Shown: one piece after another, positions 7,573 through 15,536 of the stretch
How the letters are laid out: the number at the start of each line of letters is the position of its first letter
How positions within the stretch are numbered: the stretch's first letter is position 1
Origin: DATKWF01 sp035529715
Lineage (GTDB): Bacteria; Chloroflexota; Dehalococcoidia; Dehalococcoidales; RBG-16-60-22
Reading direction: 5' to 3'
DNA: 41,181 nucleotides
Assembly (NCBI GenBank): GCA_035529715.1
Contig: DATKWF010000133.1
Location: forward strand, 1-41,181
Program-made: the position numbers and the translations under genes
Notes under the pieces: model-generated
The model's input: only the letters and a program-made list of their open reading frames with translations
Told to the model about the DNA's origin: nothing
Database searches by the model: none

Positions 7573-8043
7573 ATGCCAAGACGAGCCCAAGCTACCAAAA
7601 GAGAAGCACCGCCTGACGCCAAGTATCACAGTGTCATTGTAGCTAAGTTGATTAATAAAATAATGATGCGTGGTAAAAAGAGAACCGCGGAGAGAATCAC
7701 CTATGGTGCTCTGCAACTACTGGAAAAACAGGCGTCAAAAGACGCGGTGGCTGCTTTCGAACAGGCGATAAAAAATGCCACTCCAATGCTTGAGGTTAAG
7801 CCCCGGCGTGTCGGTGGTGCCACCTACCAGGTTCCGGTGGAAGTCCGACCTGACCGTGGTCTCTTCCTAGCTATACGCTGGCTGCTGAAAGCATCCAGAG
7901 ACAGAAAAGGTAAATCCATGCAAGAGAAACTAGCTGCTGAGCTCATTGATGCCTTCCAGGGACAGGGAGCAGCTATCAAGAGACGTGAGGACACTCATAA
8001 AATGGCTGAGGCCAACAGGGCATTTGCCCACTATAAATGGTGA
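7573..8043 (+). CDS. rpsG: 30S ribosomal protein S7
   Basis: Nucleates assembly of the 16S rRNA 3' (head) domain and touches E-site tRNA. The 156 residues are standard. The MPRRAQ opening, the KLINKIMMRGKKRTAERI helix and the VGGATYQVPVEV beta-hairpin followed by RPDRG are typical. The ATG has GAGGAG six nt upstream. The last codons end at TGA 8041-8043, and a possible in-frame ATG for fusA overlaps this stop (see fusA). Confidence 0.98.
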   Translation: MPRRAQATKREAPPDAKYHSVIVAKLINKIMMRGKKRTAERITYGALQLLEKQASKDAVAAFEQAIKNATPMLEVKPRRVGGATYQVPVEVRPDRGLFLAIRWLLKASRDRKGKSMQEKLAAELIDAFQGQGAAIKRREDTHKMAEANRAFAHYKW

Positions 8044-8099
8044 GAGGTTATCCTATTAGCACTGTAGCAAGAAACCCAATATTAGTAGAGGACAGAACC

Positions 8100-10298
8100 G
8101 TGCCTAGAAGTTTTCCCTTAGAACACATCCGTAATATAGGCATTATTGCTCATATTGATGCCGGTAAGACTACCGTCACCGAAAGAATACTGTATTATAC
8201 CGGACATACCTATAAGATTGGCGATGTGGATAGCGGCACTGCGGTAATGGACTGGATGGAACAGGAACGGACCCGTGGTATTACTATCACCGCGGCAGCT
8301 ACCACCTGTTCCTGGACAAAAGAGCACCAAGTGGCCGCGGCGGCCACCAGAATCGATGGCGGAGAAGCCGGCCGCAGACAAGATGAACCTAGCGATGCCG
8401 CCACAGGGCAGGGGGCAACTGATTCGCGGGACTACCGCATTAACATTATAGATACGCCAGGGCATGTGGACTTTACGGCGGAAGTGGAACGCAGTCTCAG
8501 AGTGCTGGATGGTGGGGTAGTGGTTTTTGACGGAGTAGCCGGCGTTGAAGCTCAATCAGAGACGGTATGGCGACAGGCTGACCGGTACCGCGTGCCCAGA
8601 ATTTGCTTTATCAACAAGATGGACAGGATAGGGGCCAATTTTAATCGGACCCTGTCCATGATTGAGCAACGACTGAAAGCCGTAACCATGCCCGTACAGA
8701 TTCCATTGTGTAGCGGCGACGCATATGAAGGCATTATCGACCTGGTGGAGAATAAGGCCTGGCATTTTGACGGAAAGCCTGACTCAGAACCGCAGGAAGT
8801 ACCTATTCCAGCTTCAGAACAAGAAACATGTGCTGAGCTTCACCAGGCACTTATTGAAAAGTTAGCTGAAAGCGACAATCATATTTTAGAAGCCTACCTT
8901 GAAGGCAGCCATATTACTGCCTCCGAACTAAGAAAAGCCCTGAGGAGGGTAACCCTGGCTAACAAAGGAGTGCCAATCCTTTGCGGCAGTGCACTGAGGA
9001 ACAAAGGCATCCAGCCGCTACTTGACGCTATCGTCAACTATCTGCCCTCTCCTTTAGACATGCCGCCAATACGGGCCATTGATAGCAAACTGGGGAATGA
9101 AGTCACTCGCCCTGCCAGCGATGAGGCTCCATTTTCAGCACTGGCCTTTAAGGTGGTGTCTGACCCATTTGTCGGCAGATTGGTTTATTTCAGGGTATAT
9201 TCAGGCAAGGTGGAGGTGGGCAGACAGGTATTTAATGCAACCAGAGGTAAGCGAGAACGCATCGGTCGCCTATTATTAATGCATGCTAATCGTCGTGAAG
9301 AGCTAGATGAGGCAGATACTGGAACTATTGCCGCTACACTGGGTCTCAAGAATACCTTCACCGGTGATACTCTGTGTGAAGCCTCGCAGCCGGTGCTGCT
9401 CGAATCTATCCGTTTCCCCGAGCCGGTGCTCTCCATTGCCATAGAACCGAAAACAAGAGCTGACCAGGACAAGATGGGGGAAGCCCTGCAGAGGCTGACC
9501 GAAGAGGACCCAACTTTCAGGGTAGCTTACAATCAGGAGACAGGACAAACGGTTATCTCAGGTATGGGTGAGCTTCACCTGGAGGTCATCGTCAGCAGAC
9601 TAGTAAGTGAATTCGGGGTAGCCGCAAAGGTAGGCAAACCCCGCGTTGCCTACAAGGAGACCATCACTGTTCCAGTGCAGGCTGAAGGCAAATTTGTCCG
9701 GCAGAGCGGGGGGCATGGACAATACGGTCATGTCCTTCTCGAGCTTGAACCCACGAAGCGAGGCAGTGGCTTTCAGTTTATAGAACGACTAAGAGGTGCA
9801 CACATCCCCAAGCAATATGTCCCTGCAGTCGAGCTTGGAATCAAAGAGGCTATGGAGACCGGTATCCTGGCCAGCTACCCTGTAGTTGACATTAAAGCTA
9901 CTCTTCACGATGGCAGTTATCATGAGGTTGACTCTTCAGAGATAGCCTTTAAGATGGCAGGCTCAATGGCACTCAAGGACGGCATGAAAAAGGCCAAACC
10001 TGTTCTCCTGGAGCCAATTATGAAGATGGAAGTGGCTTCACCAGAACAGTTCCTTGGTGACATTATCAGTGACCTCAATGCTAAGAGGGGACATATAGAG
10101 GTAATCGATACAGAAGGCGAAATGTATATTATTCATTGCCACATACCACTAGCTGAGACCTTTGGTTACGCCACCAGGCTCAGGTCACTAACTCAGGGGA
10201 GGGCTACATATTCTATGGAATTCTATCAGTATCGGGAACTGCCAGCTGAACTGACCGACCAGATTATAGAAAAAACTATGGGTAAAAGACATGGCTAA
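8100..10298 (+). CDS. fusA: translation elongation factor G (EF-G), with an unusual G-domain insertion
   Basis: GTPase that drives ribosomal translocation. In the 732-residue form: G1 AHIDAGKTT (17-25), G2/switch I RGITIT, G3 DTPGH (118-122), G4 NKMD (172-175), then domains II-V including the domain IV tip. I place the start at GTG 8100 because AGAGGA lies 7 nt upstream and the protein then begins MPRSFPLEHIRN like other EF-Gs. An in-frame ATG at 8037 overlapping rpsG would add 21 residues without family similarity. Residues about 73-111, between switch I and DTPGH, are an Ala/Gly/Asp/Arg-rich insertion of about 37 residues not seen in E. coli or B. subtilis EF-G. The end overlaps rpsJ by 8 nt; tuf does not follow. 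Confidence 0.96.
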   Translation: MPRSFPLEHIRNIGIIAHIDAGKTTVTERILYYTGHTYKIGDVDSGTAVMDWMEQERTRGITITAAATTCSWTKEHQVAAAATRIDGGEAGRRQDEPSDAATGQGATDSRDYRINIIDTPGHVDFTAEVERSLRVLDGGVVVFDGVAGVEAQSETVWRQADRYRVPRICFINKMDRIGANFNRTLSMIEQRLKAVTMPVQIPLCSGDAYEGIIDLVENKAWHFDGKPDSEPQEVPIPASEQETCAELHQALIEKLAESDNHILEAYLEGSHITASELRKALRRVTLANKGVPILCGSALRNKGIQPLLDAIVNYLPSPLDMPPIRAIDSKLGNEVTRPASDEAPFSALAFKVVSDPFVGRLVYFRVYSGKVEVGRQVFNATRGKRERIGRLLLMHANRREELDEADTGTIAATLGLKNTFTGDTLCEASQPVLLESIRFPEPVLSIAIEPKTRADQDKMGEALQRLTEEDPTFRVAYNQETGQTVISGMGELHLEVIVSRLVSEFGVAAKVGKPRVAYKETITVPVQAEGKFVRQSGGHGQYGHVLLELEPTKRGSGFQFIERLRGAHIPKQYVPAVELGIKEAMETGILASYPVVDIKATLHDGSYHEVDSSEIAFKMAGSMALKDGMKKAKPVLLEPIMKMEVASPEQFLGDIISDLNAKRGHIEVIDTEGEMYIIHCHIPLAETFGYATRLRSLTQGRATYSMEFYQYRELPAELTDQIIEKTMGKRHG

Positions 10299-10599
10299 GC
10301 AGAAAATTCGCATCAAGCTAAAAGGTTTCGACCACAAAATAGTTGATCAGTCTGCCCAGCAGATTGTGGAGGCGGTTGAACGTACCGGGGCGGTTGTTGT
10401 TGGACCGGTACCTCTGCCCACCCATATTCAGAAGTTCAGCGTTATCCGTTCCCCATTTATAGACAAGGACTCTCAGGAACAGTTTGAAATTCGGACTCAT
10501 AAACGTATTATTGATATTGTTGAGACGACTTCCAAAACCATAGATTCTCTAACCAAGCTGAACTTACCCTCAGGGGTTGAAATAGATATCAAGCTATAA
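10291..10599 (+). CDS. rpsJ: 30S ribosomal protein S10
   Basis: Head protein of the small subunit that in other bacteria also serves as the NusG/NusB antitermination partner. It is 102 residues long. IRIKLKGFDHKIVD opens the protein and HIQKFSVIRSPFIDKDSQEQFEIRTHKR is the conserved rRNA-binding loop, here with QKFSVIRSPFI rather than the commoner KRYTVLRSPHV. The ATG overlaps the fusA end by 8 nt, so the str and S10 groups are joined directly with no tuf between. Confidence 0.97.
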   Translation: MAKQKIRIKLKGFDHKIVDQSAQQIVEAVERTGAVVVGPVPLPTHIQKFSVIRSPFIDKDSQEQFEIRTHKRIIDIVETTSKTIDSLTKLNLPSGVEIDIKL

Positions 10600-10630
10600 A
10601 GAAAGACAGCTAAATCTGGAATGTAAAGAT

Positions 10631-11245
10631 ATGACTCAAGGCATTATCGGTAAAAAAGTGGGAATGTCCCAGATATTCCGGGACGATGGTAAAGTGCAGG
10701 CAGTAACCGCTATTGAAGCTGGCCCATGCACCATAACACAGGTGAAAACCATAGCCAAAGATGGCTATAATGCGGTTCAGCTTGGCTTTGGCAAAGCTAA
10801 ACGCCCCAAGCGCAGCCATCCCAAAGAAGAGGAGCCGTTCAAATATATGCGGGAACTCAGGTTAGATGATAATGAAACTGCCGAGGTTGGACAAAATATT
10901 GATGTCAGCCTGTTTAAGGCTGGTGACCTAGTTGATGTTACCGGGATATCAAAGGGCAAAGGCTTCGCCGGTGTGGTAAAACGCCACCACTTTGCTGGTG
11001 GGCCAAAAACGCACGGGCAGTCTGACCGACACCGTGCTCCAGGCTCCATAGGTGCTGGCACCTCTCCCGGCAGAGTATTCAAGGGAACGCGCATGGCCGG
11101 CCACATGGGAGACAGTCAAGTAACAGCACGCAACCTAGAGATATTTGAAGCCGATCCTGCCCGCAATCTGTTGCTGGTTAAGGGAGCAGTACCTGGAAGC
11201 AGGAACGGCTTGCTATTAATAAAGAAAACAGGCAGGGGGAAGTAA
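10631..11245 (+). CDS. rplC: 50S ribosomal protein L3
   Basis: Early-assembly large-subunit protein whose loop reaches the peptidyl-transferase centre. The 204 residues are normal. IGKKVGMSQIF, VTGISKGKGFAGVVKRH, GPKTHGQSDRHRAPGS and FKGTRMAGHMG are the family blocks, including the Gln that is methylated by PrmB in E. coli. The ATG at 10631 has only a weak upstream GGAAT; the 31-nt gap from rpsJ is one of the longer gaps in the cluster. Confidence 0.97.
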   Translation: MTQGIIGKKVGMSQIFRDDGKVQAVTAIEAGPCTITQVKTIAKDGYNAVQLGFGKAKRPKRSHPKEEEPFKYMRELRLDDNETAEVGQNIDVSLFKAGDLVDVTGISKGKGFAGVVKRHHFAGGPKTHGQSDRHRAPGSIGAGTSPGRVFKGTRMAGHMGDSQVTARNLEIFEADPARNLLLVKGAVPGSRNGLLLIKKTGRGK

Positions 11246-11249
11246 GGAA

Positions 11250-11906
11250 ATGCAAGTTCCAGTCTACAGCCTTACCGGAGAAGTGGTTGACCACATTGAA
11301 ATAAGCGACCATGTTTTCGCCGTGCCTTTCAATGAAGGAGTAGTGCACCAGGCAATGGTAAGACAGCAGGCAAATGCCCGCCAGGGAACCGCCTCTACTA
11401 AAACCAGGAGCGAGGTTGCCGGCACCAGTGCCAAAATGTTTCGGCAAAAAGGCACAGGCTCCGCCCGGGCTGGCAGTCGGCGGTCACCGCTGCGTCGGGG
11501 AGGCGGTATTGCCTTTGGCCCTCACCCGCGAGACTACAGTCAGGCAATGCCGAAAAAAATGCGCCAGTTAGCCCTGAGGTGCACCCTCTCCGCAAAAGCT
11601 GCCGACAAAGAGCTAATGGTCCTGGAGGAATTAAAGCTGGATGAGCCTAAAACCAAACAGATGGTACAGATTCTGACCGCCCTCGGGATAGATTCCTCAG
11701 CCCTCGTTGTTACCCCTGAGCCAGAGGAAAACCTCATTAAATCGGCCCGTAACCTAAAAGGAATCAAGACAACGCCAGCCAATTTGCTCAATGTGCTTGA
11801 CATCCTTTCCTGTAAACTAATATTGATAACGGTAAACGCGGTGCGCAGAGTAGAAGAGCTATGGGGGGAGAGACTCTCTAAAGAGGTGAAACATGCATCT
11901 TTATGA
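11250..11906 (+). CDS. rplD: 50S ribosomal protein L4
   Basis: Lines the nascent-peptide tunnel; in E. coli it also represses the S10 operon. KGTGSARAGSRRSPLRRGGG and FGPHPRDYSQAMPKKMR form the long tunnel loop and its base. The 218 residues are slightly longer than E. coli L4. The start follows rplC by 4 nt with AAGGAA upstream. The last 14 nt overlap rplW, so the two are probably translationally coupled. Confidence 0.97.
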   Translation: MQVPVYSLTGEVVDHIEISDHVFAVPFNEGVVHQAMVRQQANARQGTASTKTRSEVAGTSAKMFRQKGTGSARAGSRRSPLRRGGGIAFGPHPRDYSQAMPKKMRQLALRCTLSAKAADKELMVLEELKLDEPKTKQMVQILTALGIDSSALVVTPEPEENLIKSARNLKGIKTTPANLLNVLDILSCKLILITVNAVRRVEELWGERLSKEVKHASL

Positions 11907-12177
11907 GGTGTTGACCCGCCCGTTAATAACGGAGAAGAATTCCACCCTGCAGACTCAAAATAAGTATGCTTTTGAGGTAGCTGAGGGAGCTAATAAGCCC
12001 CAGGTTAAGCAGGCTGTGGAAAAAGCTTTCAAGGTCAAGGTGAACGCAGTTAATGTGATAACGGTACCTGGCAAGATGCGAAGGGTAGGCAGACAAGTAG
12101 TATTAACTAAATCATGGAAAAAGGCAATTGTCACCCTCAAGCCAGGGGATAAAATAGAAATCTTTGAAGGTGTTTAG
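11893..12177 (+). CDS. rplW: 50S ribosomal protein L23
   Basis: Sits at the tunnel exit and docks trigger factor and SRP. The 94-residue protein has the expected RPLITEKN opening, the YAFEVAEGANKPQVKQAVEKAF strand-helix and the VNAVNVITVPGKMRR loop. The ATG lies inside the end of rplD (14-nt overlap) with GAGGTG as ribosome site. rplB follows after 22 nt. Confidence 0.97.
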   Translation: MHLYEVLTRPLITEKNSTLQTQNKYAFEVAEGANKPQVKQAVEKAFKVKVNAVNVITVPGKMRRVGRQVVLTKSWKKAIVTLKPGDKIEIFEGV

Positions 12178-12199
12178 ACATTATGAAGGGGGAAGCTGA

Positions 12200-13027
12200 G
12201 TGGCATTAAAGACATATCGTCCAACATCTCCCGGCCGGCGAGGAATGAGCAGTTCTTCTTTTGAAGAAATAACCAAAGATAAGCCGGAGAAATCACTGGT
12301 CTCACCGCTCAAGAAGCGCGGTGGACGTAACAATCAAGGGAGAATAACGGTTCGCCATCGTGGTGGTGGTGCCAAGCGAAGGCTCCGCGCGATTGACTTC
12401 AAGCGGGATAAGCTGGGTGTGCCGGGCCGGGTGGCAGCCATTGAATATGACCCTAACCGCTCGGCACGCATTGCCCTCATTTACTACGCTGATGGCGAAA
12501 AACGTTATATTCTTGCGCCAGCAGAACTCGGCGTGGGGGATACTGTCAAGTCGGGTAGTGATGCTGAACTCAAGCCAGGAAATGCCCTACCCCTGAAACA
12601 AATCCCCACCGGTAGCCTGATACATAATATTGAGATGGAGAAGGGGAGAGGTGGACAGCTGGTGCGGAGTGCCGGCGTAGCCGCCCAACTAATGGTAAAA
12701 GAAGGTGAATATGCCCTGGTCCGTTTACCGTCTGGTGAGATGCGACGTATTCGCGGAGATTGCCTGGCCACCATCGGGCAGATAGGCAATATTGACCATC
12801 AAAATATAAAGCTGGGTAAGGCAGGTCGCAAACGATTGATGGGCTGGCGGCCTACGGTAAGGGGTTCAGCAATGAGCCCGCGTGACCATCCTCACGGCGG
12901 TGGTGAGGGCAGGAGCCCAATAGGCATGCCTGGACCTAAAACGCCATGGGGTAAACCGGCTCTGGGTTATAGAACTCGTAAGCCAAAGACCTCAGACAAA
13001 CTGATAATAAAACGCAGAGAGAAGTAG
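12200..13027 (+). CDS. rplB: 50S ribosomal protein L2
   Basis: Core protein near the peptidyl-transferase centre, needed for subunit joining. The 275 residues are normal. KKRGGRNNQGRITVRHRGGG at the N-terminus and RPTVRGSAMSPRDHPHGGGEGR at the C-terminus are signature blocks; the latter holds the conserved His of HPHGGG. The start is GTG with AAGGGGGA upstream, giving MALKTYRPTSPGRR. Confidence 0.98.
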   Translation: MALKTYRPTSPGRRGMSSSSFEEITKDKPEKSLVSPLKKRGGRNNQGRITVRHRGGGAKRRLRAIDFKRDKLGVPGRVAAIEYDPNRSARIALIYYADGEKRYILAPAELGVGDTVKSGSDAELKPGNALPLKQIPTGSLIHNIEMEKGRGGQLVRSAGVAAQLMVKEGEYALVRLPSGEMRRIRGDCLATIGQIGNIDHQNIKLGKAGRKRLMGWRPTVRGSAMSPRDHPHGGGEGRSPIGMPGPKTPWGKPALGYRTRKPKTSDKLIIKRREK

Positions 13028-13040
13028 ATAGAGGTGGGAA

Positions 13041-13340
13041 ATGTCAAGGTCAGTTAAAAAAGGACCATACATTGATGCTAAACTGCTGAAAAAAGTGGAA
13101 GCGGTTATCCGCTCCGGCCAGAAGGCAGTAATAAAAACTTGGTCACGCTCGTCTACCATACTACCTCAGATGGTGGGGCTTACCGTCGGGGTGCATGACG
13201 GTAGAAGGCATGTGCCCATCTTTATCACTGAAAATATGGTTGGGCATAAATTAGGTGAGTTCGCCTTGACACGTACCTTCAGGGGCCACGTTGGCAGGTC
13301 AGAAAGAACCACCCAGATAAAGAAAGAACCACCCAGATAA
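13041..13340 (+). CDS. rpsS: 30S ribosomal protein S19, with a C-terminus altered by a tandem duplication
   Basis: Head protein that binds 16S rRNA together with S13. MSRSVKKGPYID, KTWSRSSTILPQM and FITENMVGHKLGEFALTRTFRGH are the family core. The last 40 nt are two identical 20-nt copies (13301-13320 and 13321-13340). Because 20 is not a multiple of three, the second copy is read in another frame and ends the protein as KEPPR-stop. Removing one copy would give a 95-residue protein ending TQIKK-stop. The 99-residue form is therefore a slight extension and should still be functional, since S19 tails vary. Confidence 0.96.
   Translation: MSRSVKKGPYIDAKLLKKVEAVIRSGQKAVIKTWSRSSTILPQMVGLTVGVHDGRRHVPIFITENMVGHKLGEFALTRTFRGHVGRSERTTQIKKEPPR
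13301..13340 (+). repeat. perfect 20-bp tandem duplication at the end of rpsS
   Basis: AGAAAGAACCACCCAGATAA occurs twice in direct succession with no difference, so the duplication looks recent. The second copy supplies the current rpsS stop (13338-13340). The ancestral stop probably lay in the AAATAATAG that follows. Confidence 0.95.
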
Positions 13341-13385
13341 AGAAATAATAGCTTCTGGATAACTTAGTTTGGATAGGATATCAAA

Positions 13386-13724
13386 ATGGAAGTAAGGGCA
13401 ATAGCGAAAGACACGGGAATATCAGCTGACAAGGTGCGTCCGCTAGCCGATATGGTGCGGGGGAAAAAAGTGGATGAAGCACTAACCCTGCTCAAGTTTG
13501 CCCCTACGCCAAACAGCCGGATTGTCGCCAAAACAGTGAAGTCGGCAGCGGCCAATGCCGAGAATAATTTTCAGATGATACCTTCGGATTTAAAGATTGT
13601 TAAAGTATTTGTTGATGAGGCCAGAGCGCTGAAGAGGTTTCGCCCTCGCGCCCGGGGGCGAGCCGGCCGCATCCGCAAACGTTCCAGCCATATTACGGTT
13701 ATTGTTACCGAGCAGGAGGAATAA
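13386..13724 (+). CDS. rplV: 50S ribosomal protein L22
   Basis: Binds all six 23S rRNA domains; its hairpin lines the exit tunnel. It is 112 residues long. SADKVRPLADMVRGKKVDEAL, KTVKSAAANAENN and the RPRARGRAGRIRKRSSH hairpin end are typical. The ATG follows AGGATATCAAA. The stop is immediately followed by the rpsC TTG with no gap. Confidence 0.97.
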   Translation: MEVRAIAKDTGISADKVRPLADMVRGKKVDEALTLLKFAPTPNSRIVAKTVKSAAANAENNFQMIPSDLKIVKVFVDEARALKRFRPRARGRAGRIRKRSSHITVIVTEQEE

Positions 13725-14891
13725 TTGGGACATAAAGTTCACCCTACCGGTTTTAGAATCGGCGTTATACTGGACTGGTCGGCAAAATGGTATGCTGACG
13801 CCCATTATGCTGAGTCCTTGCACGAAGACTTGAAGCTCCGGCAGGCCATCGAAACCAAGTATGCTGATGCCGCCATCTCCCTGGTACAGATTGAACGTCA
13901 GGCAAAAGAAGTATCGGTAACCGTTCACACTGCCCGGCCAGGTATCGTCATCGGACGGGGAGGACAGCGAGTTGATGAACTGAGGCTTCACCTTGAGCAA
14001 CTCATTGGCAAGAAAGTCCGATTGAATATTCAGGAAATTCGCCAGCCCGAGCTTGATGCCAACCTGGTAGCCAAAACCATAGCCGAACAGATCCAGCGGC
14101 GTGTTGCCTACCGGCGGACAATGAAACAGTCGATTTTCCGCACTATTCAGGCTGGTGCCAAAGGAATAAGAGTCAGTTGTTCCGGTAGACTGGGTGATGC
14201 TGAGATAGCCCGCCGCCAGACCATGCATCAGGGGCAGGTACCCCTGCATACACTCCGGGCGGATATCGATTATGGTTTCACTGAGGCACGCACCACTCTG
14301 GGCCGGATTGGAGTAAAAGTCTGGATATATAAGGGGGAAATCCTTCCCGAACCCAAGATAATGGAAGCTGAGGAGATATCTGCTGAGCTAGCCGTTGGCA
14401 AGGAAGCGGAGGCAGAACTGGCAATTGCTGCGGAACCGATAGAGAAGCCAACCGAGCCAGTTGCCGCCGAAATTGCCGAGGCAGCACCAGAAGCAAAACC
14501 AGAGGAAAAACCAACCAAAGCCACGAGGGCCAGGAAGAAAGCAGCCGCTGCCGAGCCAGAGGAGAAGCCAGCTGAGCCGGTTGCCGCCGAAATTGCCGAG
14601 GCAGCACCCGAAGCTAAACCAGAGGAAAAACCAACCAAAGCCAAGAGGGCCAGGAAGAAAGTAGCCGCTACCGAGCCAGAGGAAAAGCCAGCTGAGCCGG
14701 TTGCCGCTGAAATTGCCGAGGCAGCACCCGAAGCTAAACCGGAAAAGAAACCGGTTAGAGCCACAAGATCCAGGAAGAAAGCAACCGCTACCGAGACCGC
14801 CGAAGACACTGTCCAATTGGCAGCGGATACAGATATGAAGGCAGAAGCCTCCGCCCCTGAAGAACAAGAGGAGAAGGATGCTACAACCTAA
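13725..14891 (+). CDS. rpsC: 30S ribosomal protein S3 with a long repetitive C-terminal tail
   Basis: S3 shapes the mRNA entry tunnel and contributes to the ribosomal helicase. Residues 1 to about 207 are ordinary S3: GHKVHPTGFRIG opening, KH domain with IVIGRGGQRVDEL, and RRQTMHQGQVPLHTLRADIDYG. The remaining 180 or so residues are an added Ala/Glu/Pro/Lys-rich tail built on three 40-residue repeats (about 244-363), each with PVAAEIAEAAPEAKPE followed by a basic RARKK-like cluster. Typical bacterial S3 is 210-240 residues. The start is TTG, directly after the rplV stop, with CAGGAGGA upstream. The end overlaps rplP by 14 nt. The tail is likely disordered, and its charge pattern suggests contact with RNA. 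Confidence 0.96.
   Translation: MGHKVHPTGFRIGVILDWSAKWYADAHYAESLHEDLKLRQAIETKYADAAISLVQIERQAKEVSVTVHTARPGIVIGRGGQRVDELRLHLEQLIGKKVRLNIQEIRQPELDANLVAKTIAEQIQRRVAYRRTMKQSIFRTIQAGAKGIRVSCSGRLGDAEIARRQTMHQGQVPLHTLRADIDYGFTEARTTLGRIGVKVWIYKGEILPEPKIMEAEEISAELAVGKEAEAELAIAAEPIEKPTEPVAAEIAEAAPEAKPEEKPTKATRARKKAAAAEPEEKPAEPVAAEIAEAAPEAKPEEKPTKAKRARKKVAATEPEEKPAEPVAAEIAEAAPEAKPEKKPVRATRSRKKATATETAEDTVQLAADTDMKAEASAPEEQEEKDATT
14455..14814 (+). repeat. three tandem 120-bp repeats inside rpsC
   Basis: The sequence TTGCCGCYGAAATTGCCGAG recurs at 14461, 14581 and 14701, exactly 120 nt apart and in frame. Copies 1 and 2 differ at about six positions by eye; copy 3 is more diverged towards its end. The repeats encode the Ala/Glu/Pro/Lys tail of S3. 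Confidence 0.93.
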
Positions 14892-15333
14892 GCGGGTAAA
14901 ATATCGCAAGTCACATAAAGGACACCGCCGGGGCAGTGCCCAGTCAGGCAATACCACTATCTTTGGTGATTATGGTTTGCAGGCACTAGAGTCAGCCTGG
15001 CTCACCAGTCAACAGATTGAAGCGGCACGGCGGGCTATGACTCATCACATTCGCCGTGGCGGCAAGATCTGGATACGCATTTTCCCGGATAAACCGGTTA
15101 CCAAGAAGCCGGCGGAAACCCGCATGGGCAGTGGTAAAGGTGCCCCGGACCACTGGGTGGCAGTGGTTAAATCAGGTAGAATCCTGTTTGAGATGGCAGG
15201 AGTTGGTGAAAAAATAGCTAAAGAAGCAATACGTCTGGCTTCACACAAGCTCCCGATACAGACCAGATTTGTGGTAAGGGAAACCGGCGTATCCCCCACT
15301 AGCAGTGATTCGGTAAAGAAGGAGCTGGCTTAA
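14878..15333 (+). CDS. rplP: 50S ribosomal protein L16
   Basis: Late-assembly protein at the A-site tRNA elbow. It is 151 residues long. MLQPKRVKYRKSHKG, ARRAMTHHIRRGGKIWIRIFP, TRMGSGKGAPDHWVAVV and ILFEMAGV are hallmark blocks. The ATG lies within the last 14 nt of rpsC, with GAGGAGA as ribosome site. About ten extra residues follow the usual end. Confidence 0.97.
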   Translation: MLQPKRVKYRKSHKGHRRGSAQSGNTTIFGDYGLQALESAWLTSQQIEAARRAMTHHIRRGGKIWIRIFPDKPVTKKPAETRMGSGKGAPDHWVAVVKSGRILFEMAGVGEKIAKEAIRLASHKLPIQTRFVVRETGVSPTSSDSVKKELA

Positions 15334-15334
15334 G

Positions 15335-15532
15335 TTGAAGGTTGCAGAATTCAGAGCTCTCAATCCCGAGGAGTTGGCAAGGCAGCTGGAAGAAACTCAC
15401 GAGGAGCTTTTCAACCTCCGCTTTCGCCTATCCACCAGACAGCTGGTAAACAATTGTGAAGTGCGGATGGTTAAGAAGAAAATTGCCCTACTTAAGACTA
15501 TAATAAGAGAAAGAGAACTGGGTATAAGGTAG
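15335..15532 (+). CDS. rpmC: 50S ribosomal protein L29
   Basis: Small two-helix protein at the tunnel exit beside L23. The 65 residues are normal for the family, with LEETHEELFNLRFRLSTRQL and the basic second helix. The start is TTG, one nt after the rplP stop, and AAGGAG lies inside the end of rplP. The order rplP-rpmC-rpsQ is the standard S10-operon end. Confidence 0.95.
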   Translation: MKVAEFRALNPEELARQLEETHEELFNLRFRLSTRQLVNNCEVRMVKKKIALLKTIIRERELGIR

Positions 15533-15536
15533 AATA

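Noticed and set aside
8037..8099. Extra 21 residues at the start of EF-G
   Set aside because: They do not match EF-G, while GTG 8100 has a better ribosome site and gives the family N-terminus.
14270..14957. Antisense open frames opposite the S3 repeats
   Set aside because: They are made by the repeat composition and lack start signals.
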